From: Bryoerythrophyllum caledonicum
Lineage: Eukaryota > Streptophyta > Bryopsida > Pottiales > Pottiaceae
DNA length: 64,000 nucleotides
Direction of reading: 5' to 3'
Assembly (NCBI GenBank): GCA_963971425.1
Contig: OZ020519.1
Coordinates: forward strand, 10,308,028-10,372,027
The position numbers and the translations under genes are program-made. The notes beneath the pieces were generated by a model, which was given only the letters and a program-made list of their open reading frames with translations, searched no databases and was not told where the DNA came from. This document shows positions 32,430 through 43,545 of the stretch, one piece after another. Positions within the stretch are counted from its first letter, which is position 1; each line of letters starts with the position of its first letter.

Positions 32430-34174
32430 TCAGTGACTATGTTTTAGACGAAACTCATTACAGCCCCGGTTCACTAATGAAGTGATCGTGGAGCCATAAT
32501 CGTCTGGTGAGTTGGTGGATGAATGCAGTATTCCGGGTTGGTGAAGCATGTGGGGATGCTTGCCGCCCGGCTCTGTGAAAGTATCGTGCATAGACGGTGA
32601 GGTCGGTGAATATTCCGGGGAAGAACAAACACTGTAGTTGATGGGCTGCGTTTGAACTGTAACAGATTGATGCATGTTAGGTCAGGTGTCTTGTCGTCGT
32701 GGTGCGAAACATGGTGGAATCTGATTCAGTGTCGGAAGCTTTATGGAATTATGCATGATTGGGCACTTTTGTCCTGCCCAAAAAGCTTGGGCTATTTCGA
32801 TGATGAGCTCAGATCTCCGTTTGAAACTCAAAGTGCAGCTGTTGAAGCCGATTCTCATGGACGTCTCTTTATGTCGATTAAGTCGATTTTGGCCTTGTGC
32901 CAGGAGGGAATGCCCTCATTTGTATGACGACTTCTACACGTACCAGGTCTCTTCTTCCCACATAAGGAGCAAAACTTGGATTCTAAGCTATCTTTTGTCC
33001 CACAACAAGCACAAGGATCATTTGGATTTGTCTTTGACGATTGACCCTGTAAGCAGGTGAATGATCCAGCGAGCATACTGGGCGGCAGAGACAACGATGA
33101 ACAGGTGCCTTAGCTCACCGATAATGAATAAACTGAACATACAAGAAGAACAGGTTATGGTCTGATAAAGTCCTCTCCATGAGGCGATCTACTCGGTCTT
33201 CGTTCACGTAGAATATATCCGGAGACCTTAAGTTGCACACTGAACTGAACATGCTCCGAATCCATTTACAAACGCTGAATTTCCCGTTTACCATCCAGAA
33301 TGTGACCGTCAGAAATTATTATCACTCTAGACACGGAAAGATTCACTCATGTTGGGACGTTCCTCTCCACAAATCGGTGGCAATCCGTCCGTCGTGTTGT
33401 TATCAAGGTGCACGTCTCTACAACTTGGTGATAAGCTCTCATCGCAGATTGTATCCGCTACTTCGTCGTATGCACAAGACGTTGGTGGCACGCATGAATG
33501 AATATTGCCATTATTTTTCCTGTATCCAGGATCAGTTGTACCTCCTCCTCAGGAGTCTTCATTTTCTATTCACTTAAGTCGCCGAGCAATAAGTCACAAT
33601 CATTGATAGCAAATGAAGAATATCATGTTGTGACTTTGCTATCACAGATTGTGCTTTCAAATGTAATCTGCTTGTAGCTAGTTTTTACATGCAACATTAT
33701 AATCTAATTAGTATGCTATGTTTGTTGCCCCCCTGAGTCCCAAAATAAGAAAATTCAAATCCCAACAAACATCAGAGCTATTTGTATAGGATCTAGAACT
33801 GTTGACACCATCACCAAGGGAAGCAAGGTTGGCCCTCTCATGCTTGATCCTTTGAGCGGTCCTAGCTCGATGTGCAGGTTGTGCTTCCACAGCAGCTGGT
33901 CAAGCAGCATAGTGACGTCCGGATAGTTTATCAGAGTGTATGCATCCCATATCTTCCTCTAGCATCGCCTCAATAACATTCGATGAGACGTTGTAGTCTT
34001 GAACACCTCCATCAATGCTTCGGCATTTGCGTGGTCCTGCTCCAACTATCATTGAGATCTTCGGAATTGTTTCTGAGGTTTGATCGCCTGCACCACCTGT
34101 ACCTTCAAGGTAGTAAATCGTGTCCCCTTCTTCCTCTCCAGACGATAGAATATCTAGAAGTGTATTGGAGTTCG
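32430..34174 (-). CDS. Unresolved minus-strand locus with a CxxC/CxxC zinc-ribbon-like exon
   Basis: Not a recognised gene. Several segments on this strand look coding and have splice signals. (a) 34174-33900 opens N-S-N-T-L-L-D-I-L and is acidic, ending SGRHYAA-stop. (b) 33519-33327 holds IHSCVPPTSCAYDEVADT and ends SESFRV-stop. (c) 33046-32944 holds CACCGTKDSLESKFCSLCG, a possible zinc ribbon. (d) 32656-32430 is in phase with (c) and ends FRLKHSH-stop. Just upstream of (a), near 34215-34290, KVDNLKKQFNAEREK recalls the last helix of Myb/SANT-like (trihelix) domains. Segments (a) and (b) end in stops, so one continuous gene through all four is not supported. Either two or three genes, or a rearranged mosaic, could explain them. 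Only the (c)-(d) join is firm. Confidence 0.3.
33226..33413 (-). repeat. Inverted duplicate of 34531-34678
   Basis: Read on the minus strand, the segment matches 34531-34678 on the plus strand over about 150 bp (GATAACAACACG, TGTCTAGAGTG, AAATTCAGCGTTTG versus GGAATTCAGCGTTTG, CTTAAGGTCTC). Both translate to related peptides in one frame (ILDGKREIQRL here, ILDDKRGIQRL there). This copy then has an in-frame TAA. The two arms bracket about 1.1 kb of the unresolved locus. Confidence 0.55.
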
Positions 34175-34530
34175 CTAAACGACTGGTTAGTTTTCACAGA
34201 CATTCCGTAGAATACTCACTTTGAAGTTGGACGACGTCTTAGACATGCACATTTTCTCCCTCTCTGCGTTGAATTGTTTCTTCAGGTTATCAACCTTTAT
34301 CCGTGCTCTTCAATCGTTGGTATGCCGACAGCCAGGCTATTCACCATCCCATGTTTTGCTTGTCGATACATCGCTCGGTATTTCTCCCCGAATGCATGCA
34401 GCAGCACCGTCGTCGCGCTCTTGACGCGCACCTTGATAACAACAGACACTTGATCACCTTGATCGCTCTAGACCTTGATCACTCTAATAACAACAGACAT
34501 CAGATCACCCTCATCACTCTAGGTCAGACG

Positions 34531-34678
34531 CGCACCTTGATAACAACACGGACGTGAATCTTTGCCTGTCTAGAGTGTTGATAGTTTCTGGTAGTCATAT
34601 TCTAGATGACAAACGGGGAATTCAGCGTTTGCAAATGGAATTGGAGCATGAGTTCGGTGCGCATCTTAAGGTCTCTGG
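34531..34678 (+). repeat. Inverted duplicate of 33226-33413
   Basis: This is the plus-strand arm. Its frame is open from before 34554 past the duplication into a basic repeat region. Just to the left, 34428-34545 has short direct repeats of ACCTTGATAACAACA. The duplicated peptide has no domain that I recognise. Confidence 0.5.
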
Positions 34679-35045
34679 AAAATACATGAGTACGGTACCG
34701 GTGAGGAGGAGGAGGAGTCGCCGATCGGGTCCTCGACCAGGTCGTGGTCGAACACTAGGATGCCGCGACCATCCCCGATGCCGCGACCATCCCCGGTGCC
34801 GCGACCGTTCAAGACGGAGAAGGCGGACCGGTGAGCAGGCGGACCGGTGGGGCGACAAGCAAGAGTGACAAGAAGGAAGAGCGGCACCGCCGTCGAGACT
34901 GATCATAAAAATGGGCCAAGTTAAAATGAAATCTCCTCATTTTCACTGTCTTCTCCTCATTTTCGTTGTGGTCTCATTTGCATCGTCTTGGCTCAATCTG
35001 TTGTAGACTTGTTTCAGACCGCTGCTTAGTACTGGTTGCATTTTT
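34640..35045 (-). other. Duplicated segment shared with 25978-26650 (SINE-free copy)
   Basis: On the minus strand this runs AACAAGTCTACAAC, then a GGCCCATTTT block, then TCTCGACGGCGGTGCCGCTC. That is the same order as on the plus strand at 25978-26093 plus 26451-26650, where the SINE interrupts it. It therefore serves as the pre-insertion reference. The function of the shared sequence is unknown. Confidence 0.5.
34757..34812 (+). repeat. 18-bp repeat, three copies
   Basis: ATGCCGCGACCATCCCCG occurs twice in tandem, followed by a diverged third unit (GTGCCGCGACCGTTCAAG). In the minus-strand frame it adds GRGIGD-type repeats, which are absent from the related copy at 26451-26650, so the expansion happened after the two copies separated. 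Confidence 0.7.
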
Positions 35046-35327
35046 TTCATCTTCTCTGTTTGAAGGTCCCTCAAACTGTAGTTTGTATTAGCTCAAGAAA
35101 TCTACCGGACTATCTGTTACACACTCACACAGCTTACACAGAATATAAAACACTTACAGATGTCAGGCCATGTTTGCTCTGACCATCTCTTTTTATTCAC
35201 GACATCCAGAGCGCTCATCTTTGTCGCACCATGGAGAGCACTCATTTCTTGATTGAGTGATAGTTTTTGCGCTGTGTCTCTGTGTTCTTTCAAGAAGTTT
35301 AGCCCGGTGTTCTGAAGTCTCCTAAAC

Positions 35328-36611
35328 ATGGCGGATATGGATGAGCAATTAGTAAGTAGGGACGCAATGAACGTGGAGCGGTATGACGGCTCCAATTTCC
35401 CTGTATGGAAAATGCACATGACATTTATCTTTCAGTCACGAGATCTTTATAGCATTGTTAACGGCACAGAGAAGAAGAGTGAATGCGCAACAAATGAGGA
35501 CAAGGCTCGGTGGGAGCGGCGTGACAAGCAGGCAATCGTCACTATTCTGTCTGCTATATCGAATCGATATCGCGATGAGGTTATCAACTGCTCCACCTCT
35601 CACGACATGTGGAAGCAATTAGCAACGTACCATGTCAAGCTTCATTCGGAGGAATGCATCATCTCTTTGCAAGAGAAGTACTACAGTTGTAAACTCGGTG
35701 AGTCTGCTTCGATTGCCATTTTTGTCAGCAAAGTTCAGAAGCTCGCGAAGCAGCTTACAGACTTAGGTCAAACCATTACGGAGAGGCAGATTCTGAGTAA
35801 GATCAAACGTGGTTTACCTCCTAGTTACAATTCTTTTCTTCTTGCCTGGGATTGCGTCCCTGTAGCCGACCAAACTCTTTCAGGGTTTCAGTCACGACTT
35901 GTCAGGAGGGAAAATCATCTCAAGGAGCGAGCAGGACTTACGGATGTTCAAGCTGAGAGAGCATTTTTTAGCCAGAGCCGCTATTCTTCTTGTTCAAACC
36001 TTGCTACAGAACAGAAGCGGAAGAAGGCTGAACGTCTCGCAAAGCTAAAGGCTATCTCACGTTGCAATAATTGTGGAGCAAAAGGTCACTTCGCAGGGGA
36101 GTGCCCTAAACAGCACAACGCGAGTGATGAAGGTTCTCCCTCACCCAGCCAGCGTCATTCTAATTCACAGCGTTCTAAAGGGAAGTTTCATCGGAAGAAG
36201 AGTAACGCTCATGTTACTTGGAGTCAATTACTCTCGTCAGAATCTGATCCAGACAGCTTAAGCCACTCATCTTCCGATCCAGCTAGAGCTGTTTATCTTC
36301 CTACTAGTGGTACACATCCTTATCATGACTCATCTGAACCTTCTATTCATGCATCTACTGAGAGAGCCAGTGCGAGTCAAGTCCCTGCTACTACAAGTGG
36401 GAGTCAAGAATCTCATAGAGCCAGTGGAAGTCACATACCTGGTGGTGTTAGTGGGAGCATCCATGCAATCACTGGGAGTATTGATTCAGTGAACGCCAGT
36501 GGAAGCCCATCTTCTGCTACAGAGTTTCCATCTGCGAGTACTCCACCTCAGGTTTTACCCTTTGCTGGTCCTCGTCGTAGTACCAGGCTTGCTGAACTTC
36601 GGAGTTCCTGA
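35328..36611 (+). CDS. Ty1/copia retrotransposon gag-like ORF, fused to a post-integrase linker
   Basis: Intact 427-residue frame of a copia-type element. The N-terminal part has the copia gag signature (VERYDGSNFPVWKMHM, then VNGTE). A CCHC zinc knuckle for RNA packaging lies near 245-260 (CNNCGAKGHFAGEC). After it comes a Ser-rich region with repeated SGS-type motifs and then GPRRSTRLAELRSS, which is the linker normally lying between integrase and reverse transcriptase. Protease (DSG) and integrase (HHCC, DDE) are missing. An internal deletion has therefore joined gag to the pre-RT linker in frame. The element cannot transpose by itself. No LTR pair or primer-binding site was recognised. 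Confidence 0.8.
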   Translation: MADMDEQLVSRDAMNVERYDGSNFPVWKMHMTFIFQSRDLYSIVNGTEKKSECATNEDKARWERRDKQAIVTILSAISNRYRDEVINCSTSHDMWKQLATYHVKLHSEECIISLQEKYYSCKLGESASIAIFVSKVQKLAKQLTDLGQTITERQILSKIKRGLPPSYNSFLLAWDCVPVADQTLSGFQSRLVRRENHLKERAGLTDVQAERAFFSQSRYSSCSNLATEQKRKKAERLAKLKAISRCNNCGAKGHFAGECPKQHNASDEGSPSPSQRHSNSQRSKGKFHRKKSNAHVTWSQLLSSESDPDSLSHSSSDPARAVYLPTSGTHPYHDSSEPSIHASTERASASQVPATTSGSQESHRASGSHIPGGVSGSIHAITGSIDSVNASGSPSSATEFPSASTPPQVLPFAGPRRSTRLAELRSS

Positions 36612-37340
36612 CGTGAAGAAATGCCATCGGAGAATGCTCTTCAACACACGCGATCTGTTGAGTACCTTTGGAGGAAAACCTATCGTTCCCGTGGCTCTAA
36701 TCCTTGTATGATTATACATCCAGTTGAACCACGTACTTACGCAGCGGCTCTTTCAGCTGAAGCGCATGATGCAAGAGGAAGTTGATTCGCTCATGGAAAA
36801 CAACACATGGGTGCTTGCTGATCTACCATCTGGAAGGAAGACCGTGGCTAACAAATGGGTATTCAAAGTGAAAGTGAAGGCTGACGGTTCCATTGACCGA
36901 TATAAGGCAAGAGGCTACTTACAATCGCATGGACTTGATTACCATTGAGACCTATGCTCCCACCTCCAAAGCAGACAGTACTCGCACTCTTCTAGCTATT
37001 GCTGCCGCTGAAGATTGTGAGATGTTTCAATTCGACATTAAAACCGACCTCAATGTGGACATTTACATGGATTTACCCGAAGGATTCAGCTTCCCTGGCA
37101 GCACAGGCAAGGTGTGTCATCTCATGAAAAGCGTATTTGGTCTCAAACAGGCTAGCAGACAATGGAATCAAAAGTTTACTGCATTCCTCAAAGCGTTATG
37201 ATTTGGTACAATCAACAGCAGATCCTTGTGTGTTTCACTCTACTGTAAAACCTCTGTTGGCGACAACCATTTTTATTGACTACGGTCTTGTTGTATGTGT
37301 TGATATGTCTCGCTTAAGTGATGTGCTAATTTGTGCATAG
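36612..37340 (+). pseudogene. Decayed copia reverse transcriptase fragment
   Basis: Continues the element with reverse-transcriptase blocks in several frames: EEVDSLMENNTWVLADLPSG and KWVFKVKVKADGSIDRYKAR (36760-36915), then FQFDIKTDLNVDIYMDLPEG and LMKSVFGLKQASRQW (37020-37170). Frameshifts and a stop interrupt it. The position of the YVDD catalytic motif reads FIDYG, and RNase H is absent. It is dead coding sequence. Confidence 0.8.
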
Positions 37341-37629
37341 ATAGTTGTTGTATCTGAGTTATGAGCATCAAGATAATGACAAAAGGCCTAGCTTATTGTA
37401 TATGAATGTGGAAAAGATGATCTATCAAATGGAACACCTCAATGGTATTTTGTATTTGCAAGACACTGTTTTATAATGCTGACATTCAAAATGAGAACAT
37501 ACTTGGTTACAAACTCTTAGAATTAGAGAACTGGTTACGCTTAAGGTCAGGGAAGTATAAGACCTTAAGAATGTCCCGTTGTTGCCTATTGTTTATCGTC
37601 AGTATGATATGGATATTGTTTACCAATTA

Positions 37630-37983
37630 AGGTAAGCCCCCCCCCATAACCAACCAAAACTCATAGCCAACGCCTAAAAAATTGGGGTATATCCAACCCT
37701 CTTCCATCCCATTACCACCAACTCACCTCCAAATGGAGGTTTGCTATTAGTCAAGACCCTTACTTTTGGTCGTTCGTTGTGGGCGGTACCTACTACTGGC
37801 CACCCAATAAACACGGTTGCCCAGTTTGAAAATTCATAACTAATTCAGTTTTCATTGGAAAAATATGAAATCACTTGGGTTGGAATTGTAATTCCATTGG
37901 CTATCACTAGAAAATGATAGTATAGTTATCTCCTCTCTCCATATATGCACATTCCTTAACTTGTCGGTTTTAGGGGGTTACCT
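37630..37983 (+). mobile_element. TA-type MITE, copy 1 (354 bp)
   Basis: The ends are AGGTAAGCCCCC and GGGGGTTACCT, with TA on each side (37628-37629, 37984-37985). The interior words GGGGTATATCCAACCC, AAATGGAGGTTTGCTATTAG and CTCCATATATGCACATTCC are shared with copies at 42362, 48963, 51951 and 63116. No ORF, so non-autonomous. TA duplication is shared by Tc1/mariner (Stowaway) elements. Confidence 0.8.
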
Positions 37984-39259
37984 TACTTGCCTCTCAATTG
38001 ACTACGTAAGAACTCAAACTAACTAATGGATGACAAAACGACTAACTAATAGATGAAGGATTCAACTAAACCAATCATTGGATGAACGTATATTCATCAC
38101 GCTTCATGAACCAAGCAGCTTCATAGCAAATTTGATGTTAATATGTTGAAGTCCTAATCACAAGCTTTACAATGTTGTTTACCAATTACGTAATAACATT
38201 TACAGTCTATGAGCCCAATGGGGCCTGTGTGATATTTGTATAGAGCAGTCGTCGTTTTTCACCCCGAAAGAACGTGAGAGTTTAGCACTCAAACTCAGGA
38301 AAAATTGCTAGTTTCAATGCATTCAACACAAAATGCAAATAAACGCATATCTAATTGTGGGATCTTGAAATAGGATTGTACGAGTGTGTGGTAACTTTTT
38401 GTTTGGATTGACCGCACGAATTGAAAGATATCAACTTGTAAAGTGAGATATAAACTCTTTGTGAGGTCATACTAAACACCTTCAACAAACCTTGGCCACC
38501 TTCTGTGGCAACTTTTGGCACAACGGTCCGTGATTTTCTGAATTTAACTAAAAAATGATCTTGTTAGACACATGTGTACCAAAATTTAGAAGTAGAAGTG
38601 AGGTAGAAGATGTCCTTAAAAATCGTGCAATGCAACTGTGTGCTGAGAATCAACAATACACTTCAAGTTTTGCATATATCATATCCTTCTCATATTTTTG
38701 AAATTCAAAAATCCAAATGATGGATGCAAAAATTTCCATTCCCATCCTGAGAGGAATTTTTCTGTTTTTTATATGGACAAAAATTCATATTTCTATTGAA
38801 TTTAGAATTAATTAAAGTTTTGCTACACTATTTGTTGTATGTCACACTAAATCCCTACACTACTTGTATATGTAATTGAAAAATGTTTGTAACTTTTGAA
38901 CCGTAAGTTGGATTTCTACCCAAAAAAAAAAAACAATATGTCAACGGGAAGCTATTAAAAAGTTGCCCATCATACTACTAAAATCATAATCTATGCAATG
39001 AACCACGCAGTGATCAACCACACAGTCAATCGTGTAGTGAACTATAGGAACAACGCACTTAATTGCGCAGCCAATTGCGCAGTGAATCATGTTACCTTTT
39101 TTTTAACATAGTTTGTAATATAAAAACTACATTAAATGGTTGGACTAATGCGTTGCAAAGCAATAGCTTGAGTTTTTGGGTGTGACAAATTTGCATTTGT
39201 GTGTTGCAATTTGTGCTCTTGATTACAAATTTGGCGTTCAAAATATTTTTTGAATTAAG

Positions 39260-40440
39260 CACTAAAAGATTGAATTGTAAATTATAAGTTGTAAACTAGG
39301 AGTGCAAAAGTTGTGAAGTTGAGGTTGTGATCTTGGAGGCTGGCATACAAAGTTGGAGTTGCAAAATTGCATATTCGAGTTGTGGAGATTGAAATTACAA
39401 GTTTTGAGGTGAGATTGCAAGTTTTGAGAGTGTAATTGCAAATTGAGTTTGTGGGTGTGTGAAATTGAGATTGTAATCGCAAATTGAGTTTGTGGGTGTG
39501 TGAATTTGAGATTGTAATCACAAATTGAGTTTGTGGGTGTGTGAATTTGAGATTGTAATTGCAAGTTGAGTTTGTGGGTGTGTGAAATTTGCATTTGTGT
39601 GTTGCGATTTGTGCTTATCCAAAAAAAAAATTTGAAACTCTTGATAACAGATTTGACGTTCATAACATTTTTTAAATTCCATGTTAAAATGCAAAAACTC
39701 TAAAACCTAATTTATTTTTTTCTATTCTATTCTATTACATTATTAAAATTCATGCATAGGTTTCCAAGACATATTTATATTTTATGTAGATTGTTGTTAC
39801 CTTTCTTTTCTTATATTTTGTGGTATAAAAACTACATTAAAATGGTTGAACTAATGCGTTGCAAAGCAAGCACCAACTACTAGTCATACTACTAAAATCA
39901 TAATCTGCGGAGGAACTGTTTTGACTGTGCGGTTAGTTACTGTGCGGTTCTAAAGTTTAGCTGTTAAGCTTGTGGGTGTGGAAAATCCAATTTGTGTATT
40001 GCAATTTGTGCTTATCCAAAACAAACTTGAAACTCTTGATTACAAATTTAATGTTCAAAACATTTTTTGGCATGTGCACTTAAAGATTGAGTTTTAGATT
40101 ATGAGTTACAAACTTGGAATGCAAAAGATGTGAAGTTGGAGTTGGAGTTGGAGTTAGTTGAAATTGTGATCTTGGAGGTTGGAATACAAAGTTGGAGTTC
40201 TAAAATCGCAAGTTCAAGTTGTGGAGATTGAAATTGCAAGTTTTGAGATTTAAATTTAAGATTGCAAGTTTTGTAAGTTTTGAAGATTGTTAAGGTTATG
40301 AATGTTGAAATTGTGATTTTGGAGGTTGAAATAGAAAGTTGGAGTTGCACAATTGTAAGTTCAAGTTGTGGAGATTGAAATTGCAAGTTTTGAGATTCCA
40401 ATTTTTGCAAGTTTTGAAAGATTGTTAAAGTTATGAGTTT
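39260..40440. repeat. Minisatellite region with a 41-bp core and larger dispersed units
   Basis: At 39431-39594 four units of 41 bp follow each other (TGTAATTGCAAATTGAGTTT then GTGGGTGTGTGAA; starts at 39431, 39472, 39513, 39554). A longer unit (GTGATCTTGGAGG, ACAAAGTTGGAGTT, GTTGTGGAGATTGAAATT, GCAAGTTTTGAG) appears at about 39325-39430, 40165-40260 and 40310-40400. Open frames on the minus strand (NSNSNF-like) are artefacts of the repetition. Confidence 0.8.
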
Positions 40441-41379
40441 TAGGGTTTATCGTTCAAGAATTTGTATTCCTACCCTAATTTTTAATTTTTAATTTTTTTT
40501 TCCGTTTGTTATAACAAAGTTTAACCATTCTAAAGTTTAGGGTTTATGATTTTTGTTATACTAGCGTAAACTTAAAATTGCAAGTTTTATTGAGGTGTCA
40601 ATTTGGTAAGTGAAATTTCGAACTAAGTTTTCAAACACAAAAGTTTCAAATGATTTGCTTGCTTGCGACATTCATTCCATGTTAGAATGCAAAACCTCAT
40701 ATGTTTTTTTATTTGATGTAGATGTTAGCGTTGATAGTATTGGATTAATATGCATCCAATGTCCAATTTGGACATTGGATTGCTAACTTGGACATTAGAT
40801 GTTTGGCATTTCATTTCAAAAAAGAAAAAAATTACCATTTGTTGTCACCATTCTTTCTAAATGTATTGTGATATAAAAACTACATTAAAATGGTTGGACT
40901 AAAGCAAGCACCAACCGCTAGTTTGATAATAAATCTCTAAATATCATGCCAAAATTTGAGATTGAAGGACTCAATGAAAACTCAAAAGTAATTCCTTTAG
41001 GGGTTATAGAAAAGTATAGTGCAATGACTTAGTCTCAAAATTATTATCACATGGGAGTAAAGTTCTTGAAATTCCATAGCTCTAATAATCATGAAAAAAA
41101 TGAATAATTAATCATCACTAAGATTCTTAAAGTTGAACATTTTAAACTGTAGCCTCCAACTTCTTCTGTAAATTTTTGCTTGATTTTAGATATGGACACA
41201 TTTTTTACCTCCAAATGATAAAAGTCCTCTGGTGGGCTTTTGCAAATCTCGGGCACATTTCCATGGTTGCAATTTATATTTAAAATTCTCAAAATTTTGT
41301 ACAAAGATGCAAGAAGACAAGGCGTGCATGAGAATGTCATTTTTATTCTTATTAAAAAAAGTTATGCCATGAAAAGAAG

Positions 41380-42115
41380 AACTTTTAGAGTGCGGGCACT
41401 TTTAGGCAACTCCAAAAACTTTTGCTAAAACACTTTTTCAAATGTGATATATTCAATATTAACAAGTAATATTATTTTATTTTCATTTTCTAGATATATT
41501 TCTTGTCTTTGATGAAAATTAGCACTTTAACCCAAGTCAACATTTTTGCACATTGTCACACATAGTTGGGTAGGGTATCAAAAAAACATCTTCTTTTCCA
41601 CCATAAAACTTAGAGATCCTCGTTATTTCTTACTTCTTATTAATTCCACTACAAGACATTGTATAAACCTTCAAAATGACCATTTGAATTATCACTTCAA
41701 AACATGTCAGGTTCACAAAAAAATAAAATATGAATTGGCAATTTTTGAGCCTCCACTACTTGTACAATTTTTTTGAACCTGCTACATCCCTTCTTTACCT
41801 TTAAAAATTGGTGTACAAGGAACTAATATCATGCTTGACATGATGGTAATGCATTTAGACCTTGTGTAGTACAAAAAATTGATACTAAGGGAAGTCAAAG
41901 TTCGTTGATTTACTCAACGTAGGGAAGAAAATGAACCATTATCTCTACTTCAAACACTGTAATCTTTCAATCCTTGTGGTCTAAGTTTATGAAATTTTGT
42001 GAATATGTTATTCAATGAGTCTCAATTGAGATCCTAAGGTTTGAATTGAGAACAAATGTCTTAGTTTCCTTCCTTACTCATTGCGCTAGAACCAGCAAGT
42101 TTGAAGTGCATTGTT
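41380..42115 (+). mobile_element. piggyBac-like non-autonomous element, truncated
   Basis: Colinear with 45010-45730 (GGGCACTTTTAGGCAACTCC, CCAAAAACTTTTGCTA, CTCCACTACTTGTACAA, GAAGTCAAAGTTCGTTGATT). Neither TTAA end is preserved. Confidence 0.55.
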
Positions 42116-42361
42116 GGTGTGAAATCGTCAAAGAAATCTAGGAGATAAAAAATTTGATTTACAATATGAACAATTTATATTTATTGATAATGAACCTATA
42201 GTTAGAAATAATTATATAGAATCGTATGAATTCTAATCGAACTACTAGATGATAAAATATATGAGGTCTGTTAGATGTAACTTGAGTTTGCAAAAAAACT
42301 CAACAAAGAGAAGTTATAACCACTGCTTACCATGACCAATGTCAGATGTGGAGTTAGTGTA

Positions 42362-42714
42362 AGGTAAATCCCCATAATCGACAAGTTAAGCAATGTGCAT
42401 ATATGGAGAGAGTAAATAAAAATCATCTATTTTTCAGTGATAGTCAATAGAATTGCAATTTCAACCCAAGTGATGTCATATGTTTCCAAGGAAAATTGAA
42501 TTAGTTATGAATTTTCAAAGTGTGCTACCATGTTTAGTGGGTAGCCACTAATGGGTACCCTCTGTAAGAAACGACCAATAGCAAGGGGTCTTGACTTATA
42601 GAAAACCTACATTTGGAGGTGAATGGGTGGTAATGGAATGGAAGTGGGTTGGATATACTCCAATTTTATATGCATTGGTAATGGGGTTTGGTTGGTTATG
42701 GAGGGGGCTTACCT
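42362..42714 (-). mobile_element. TA-type MITE, copy 2 (353 bp, inverted)
   Basis: AGGTAAATCCCC at the left and GGGGGCTTACCT at the right, with TA at 42360-42361 and 42715-42716. The interior is the reverse complement of copy 1 (GTGCATATATGGAGAGAG, GGTTGGATATACTCC). Confidence 0.8.
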
Positions 42715-43279
42715 TATGTTGGAGTCTTTAACAGTGACTTCAAGTTTCTAAAAGTTGAGGTTCAACCTTTAAACGTCTGAAGATGCCACTAGTAGCCACT
42801 ACAATATATCCCGGGTTGTACAGGCCGTATCGTGGGACTAGAGCCCAAATTTTACAAATATTGTGACCAAAATGCACGTTCTGAAGGCTATTTAGTAGGA
42901 ACAGACATTGTATCGTGAGTACTGGTTGTATGGCCATCCTAGGTTGTAATGGCCGCTTCACCGTTTCAACAATCGCAACGGCAGATTCCCCATCGACTAG
43001 TCCGGCTAAGATTATCGCGCAAAATTTGAGCTTTCTATTGTTCCGATTTTGGATCGGAGTGACCGTTTGCTGCCTAGGTAGCACCGTATGTTTTGGCGAC
43101 AGGGTGTAGATACGGTTCCCGATTGCCGTTTAAGGATAAAAGTCTAAAATTATCAATAGGGTATGAAGTTATTAAAAAAAATGTATTTCTTTCCTCTGTT
43201 TGAAGGATAAGGAGATTGACTTCACATGGTATTCAATTCTAGATTTCACAAGAGTTCACAAACATTATAGATTTCATAT
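42715..43279. other. Gene-free spacer with a degenerate TTAA-type element
   Basis: About 42768-43138 begins CCTTTAAACGTCTGAAG and ends with an inverted counterpart (GATTGCCGTTTAAGG), which suggests a fourth TTAA-type family. The enclosed frame (42915-43109) has no domain. Confidence 0.4.
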
Positions 43280-43545
43280 CATTATTATGTAAGAAGAAGA
43301 AGAAGAACTTCGGTCCTCGAGTGGGGGCCAAAGTGAATAAAGTGTATGTTTGTTCCACCACTAAATCTATGTCCACCAGACAAAGATTTAGTAGTATGGA
43401 AGTACTCCCCCCTCTCGAGGGTAGACACTATGTAATTAGTGGCCAGCAACGAGTATCCAGTAACCAATGTTCACAAACCAATGATCAAGAGGAGAGAACA
43501 GTAGGTGTCACAGGGCTTCAACCCAAGGGATGATTTGTAGAGGTT
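43280..43545 (-). mobile_element. SINE copy, inverted, 3' portion
   Basis: Reverse complement of the SINE 3' half at 26090-26437 (CTCGAGAGGGGGGAGTACTT, GGAACAAACATACACTTTAT), with a (TTC)n tail on the minus strand at about 43291-43305. The 5' pol III boxes are not recognisable. Confidence 0.6.

Larger units (their letters stand above)
37984..42361. other. Gene-free AT-rich region with minisatellites
   Basis: No coding region is supported. Contents: a diverged copy of 1150-1260 at about 38370-38500; the tandem and dispersed array at 39260-40440; paired copies of AAAACTACATTAAAATGGTTG at about 39826 and 40874; and a 5'-truncated piggyBac-like copy at about 41380-42115. Confidence 0.5.

Noticed and set aside
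33046..33094. Extending the zinc-ribbon exon upstream through an intron near 33095-33135 to a frame reading SPDIFYVNEDRVDRL
   Set aside because: The frame could be joined, but the implied intron would be only about 41 bases, below the usual plant minimum, so the join is not claimed.
39431..39594. CRISPR-like regular repeats
   Set aside because: Units are contiguous 41-bp tandem copies with no unique spacers, and the DNA is plant nuclear.
39262..39663. 133-codon Asn/Gln/Thr-rich minus-strand frame
   Set aside because: Produced by the 41-bp tandem repeat. No start context or homologue is apparent.
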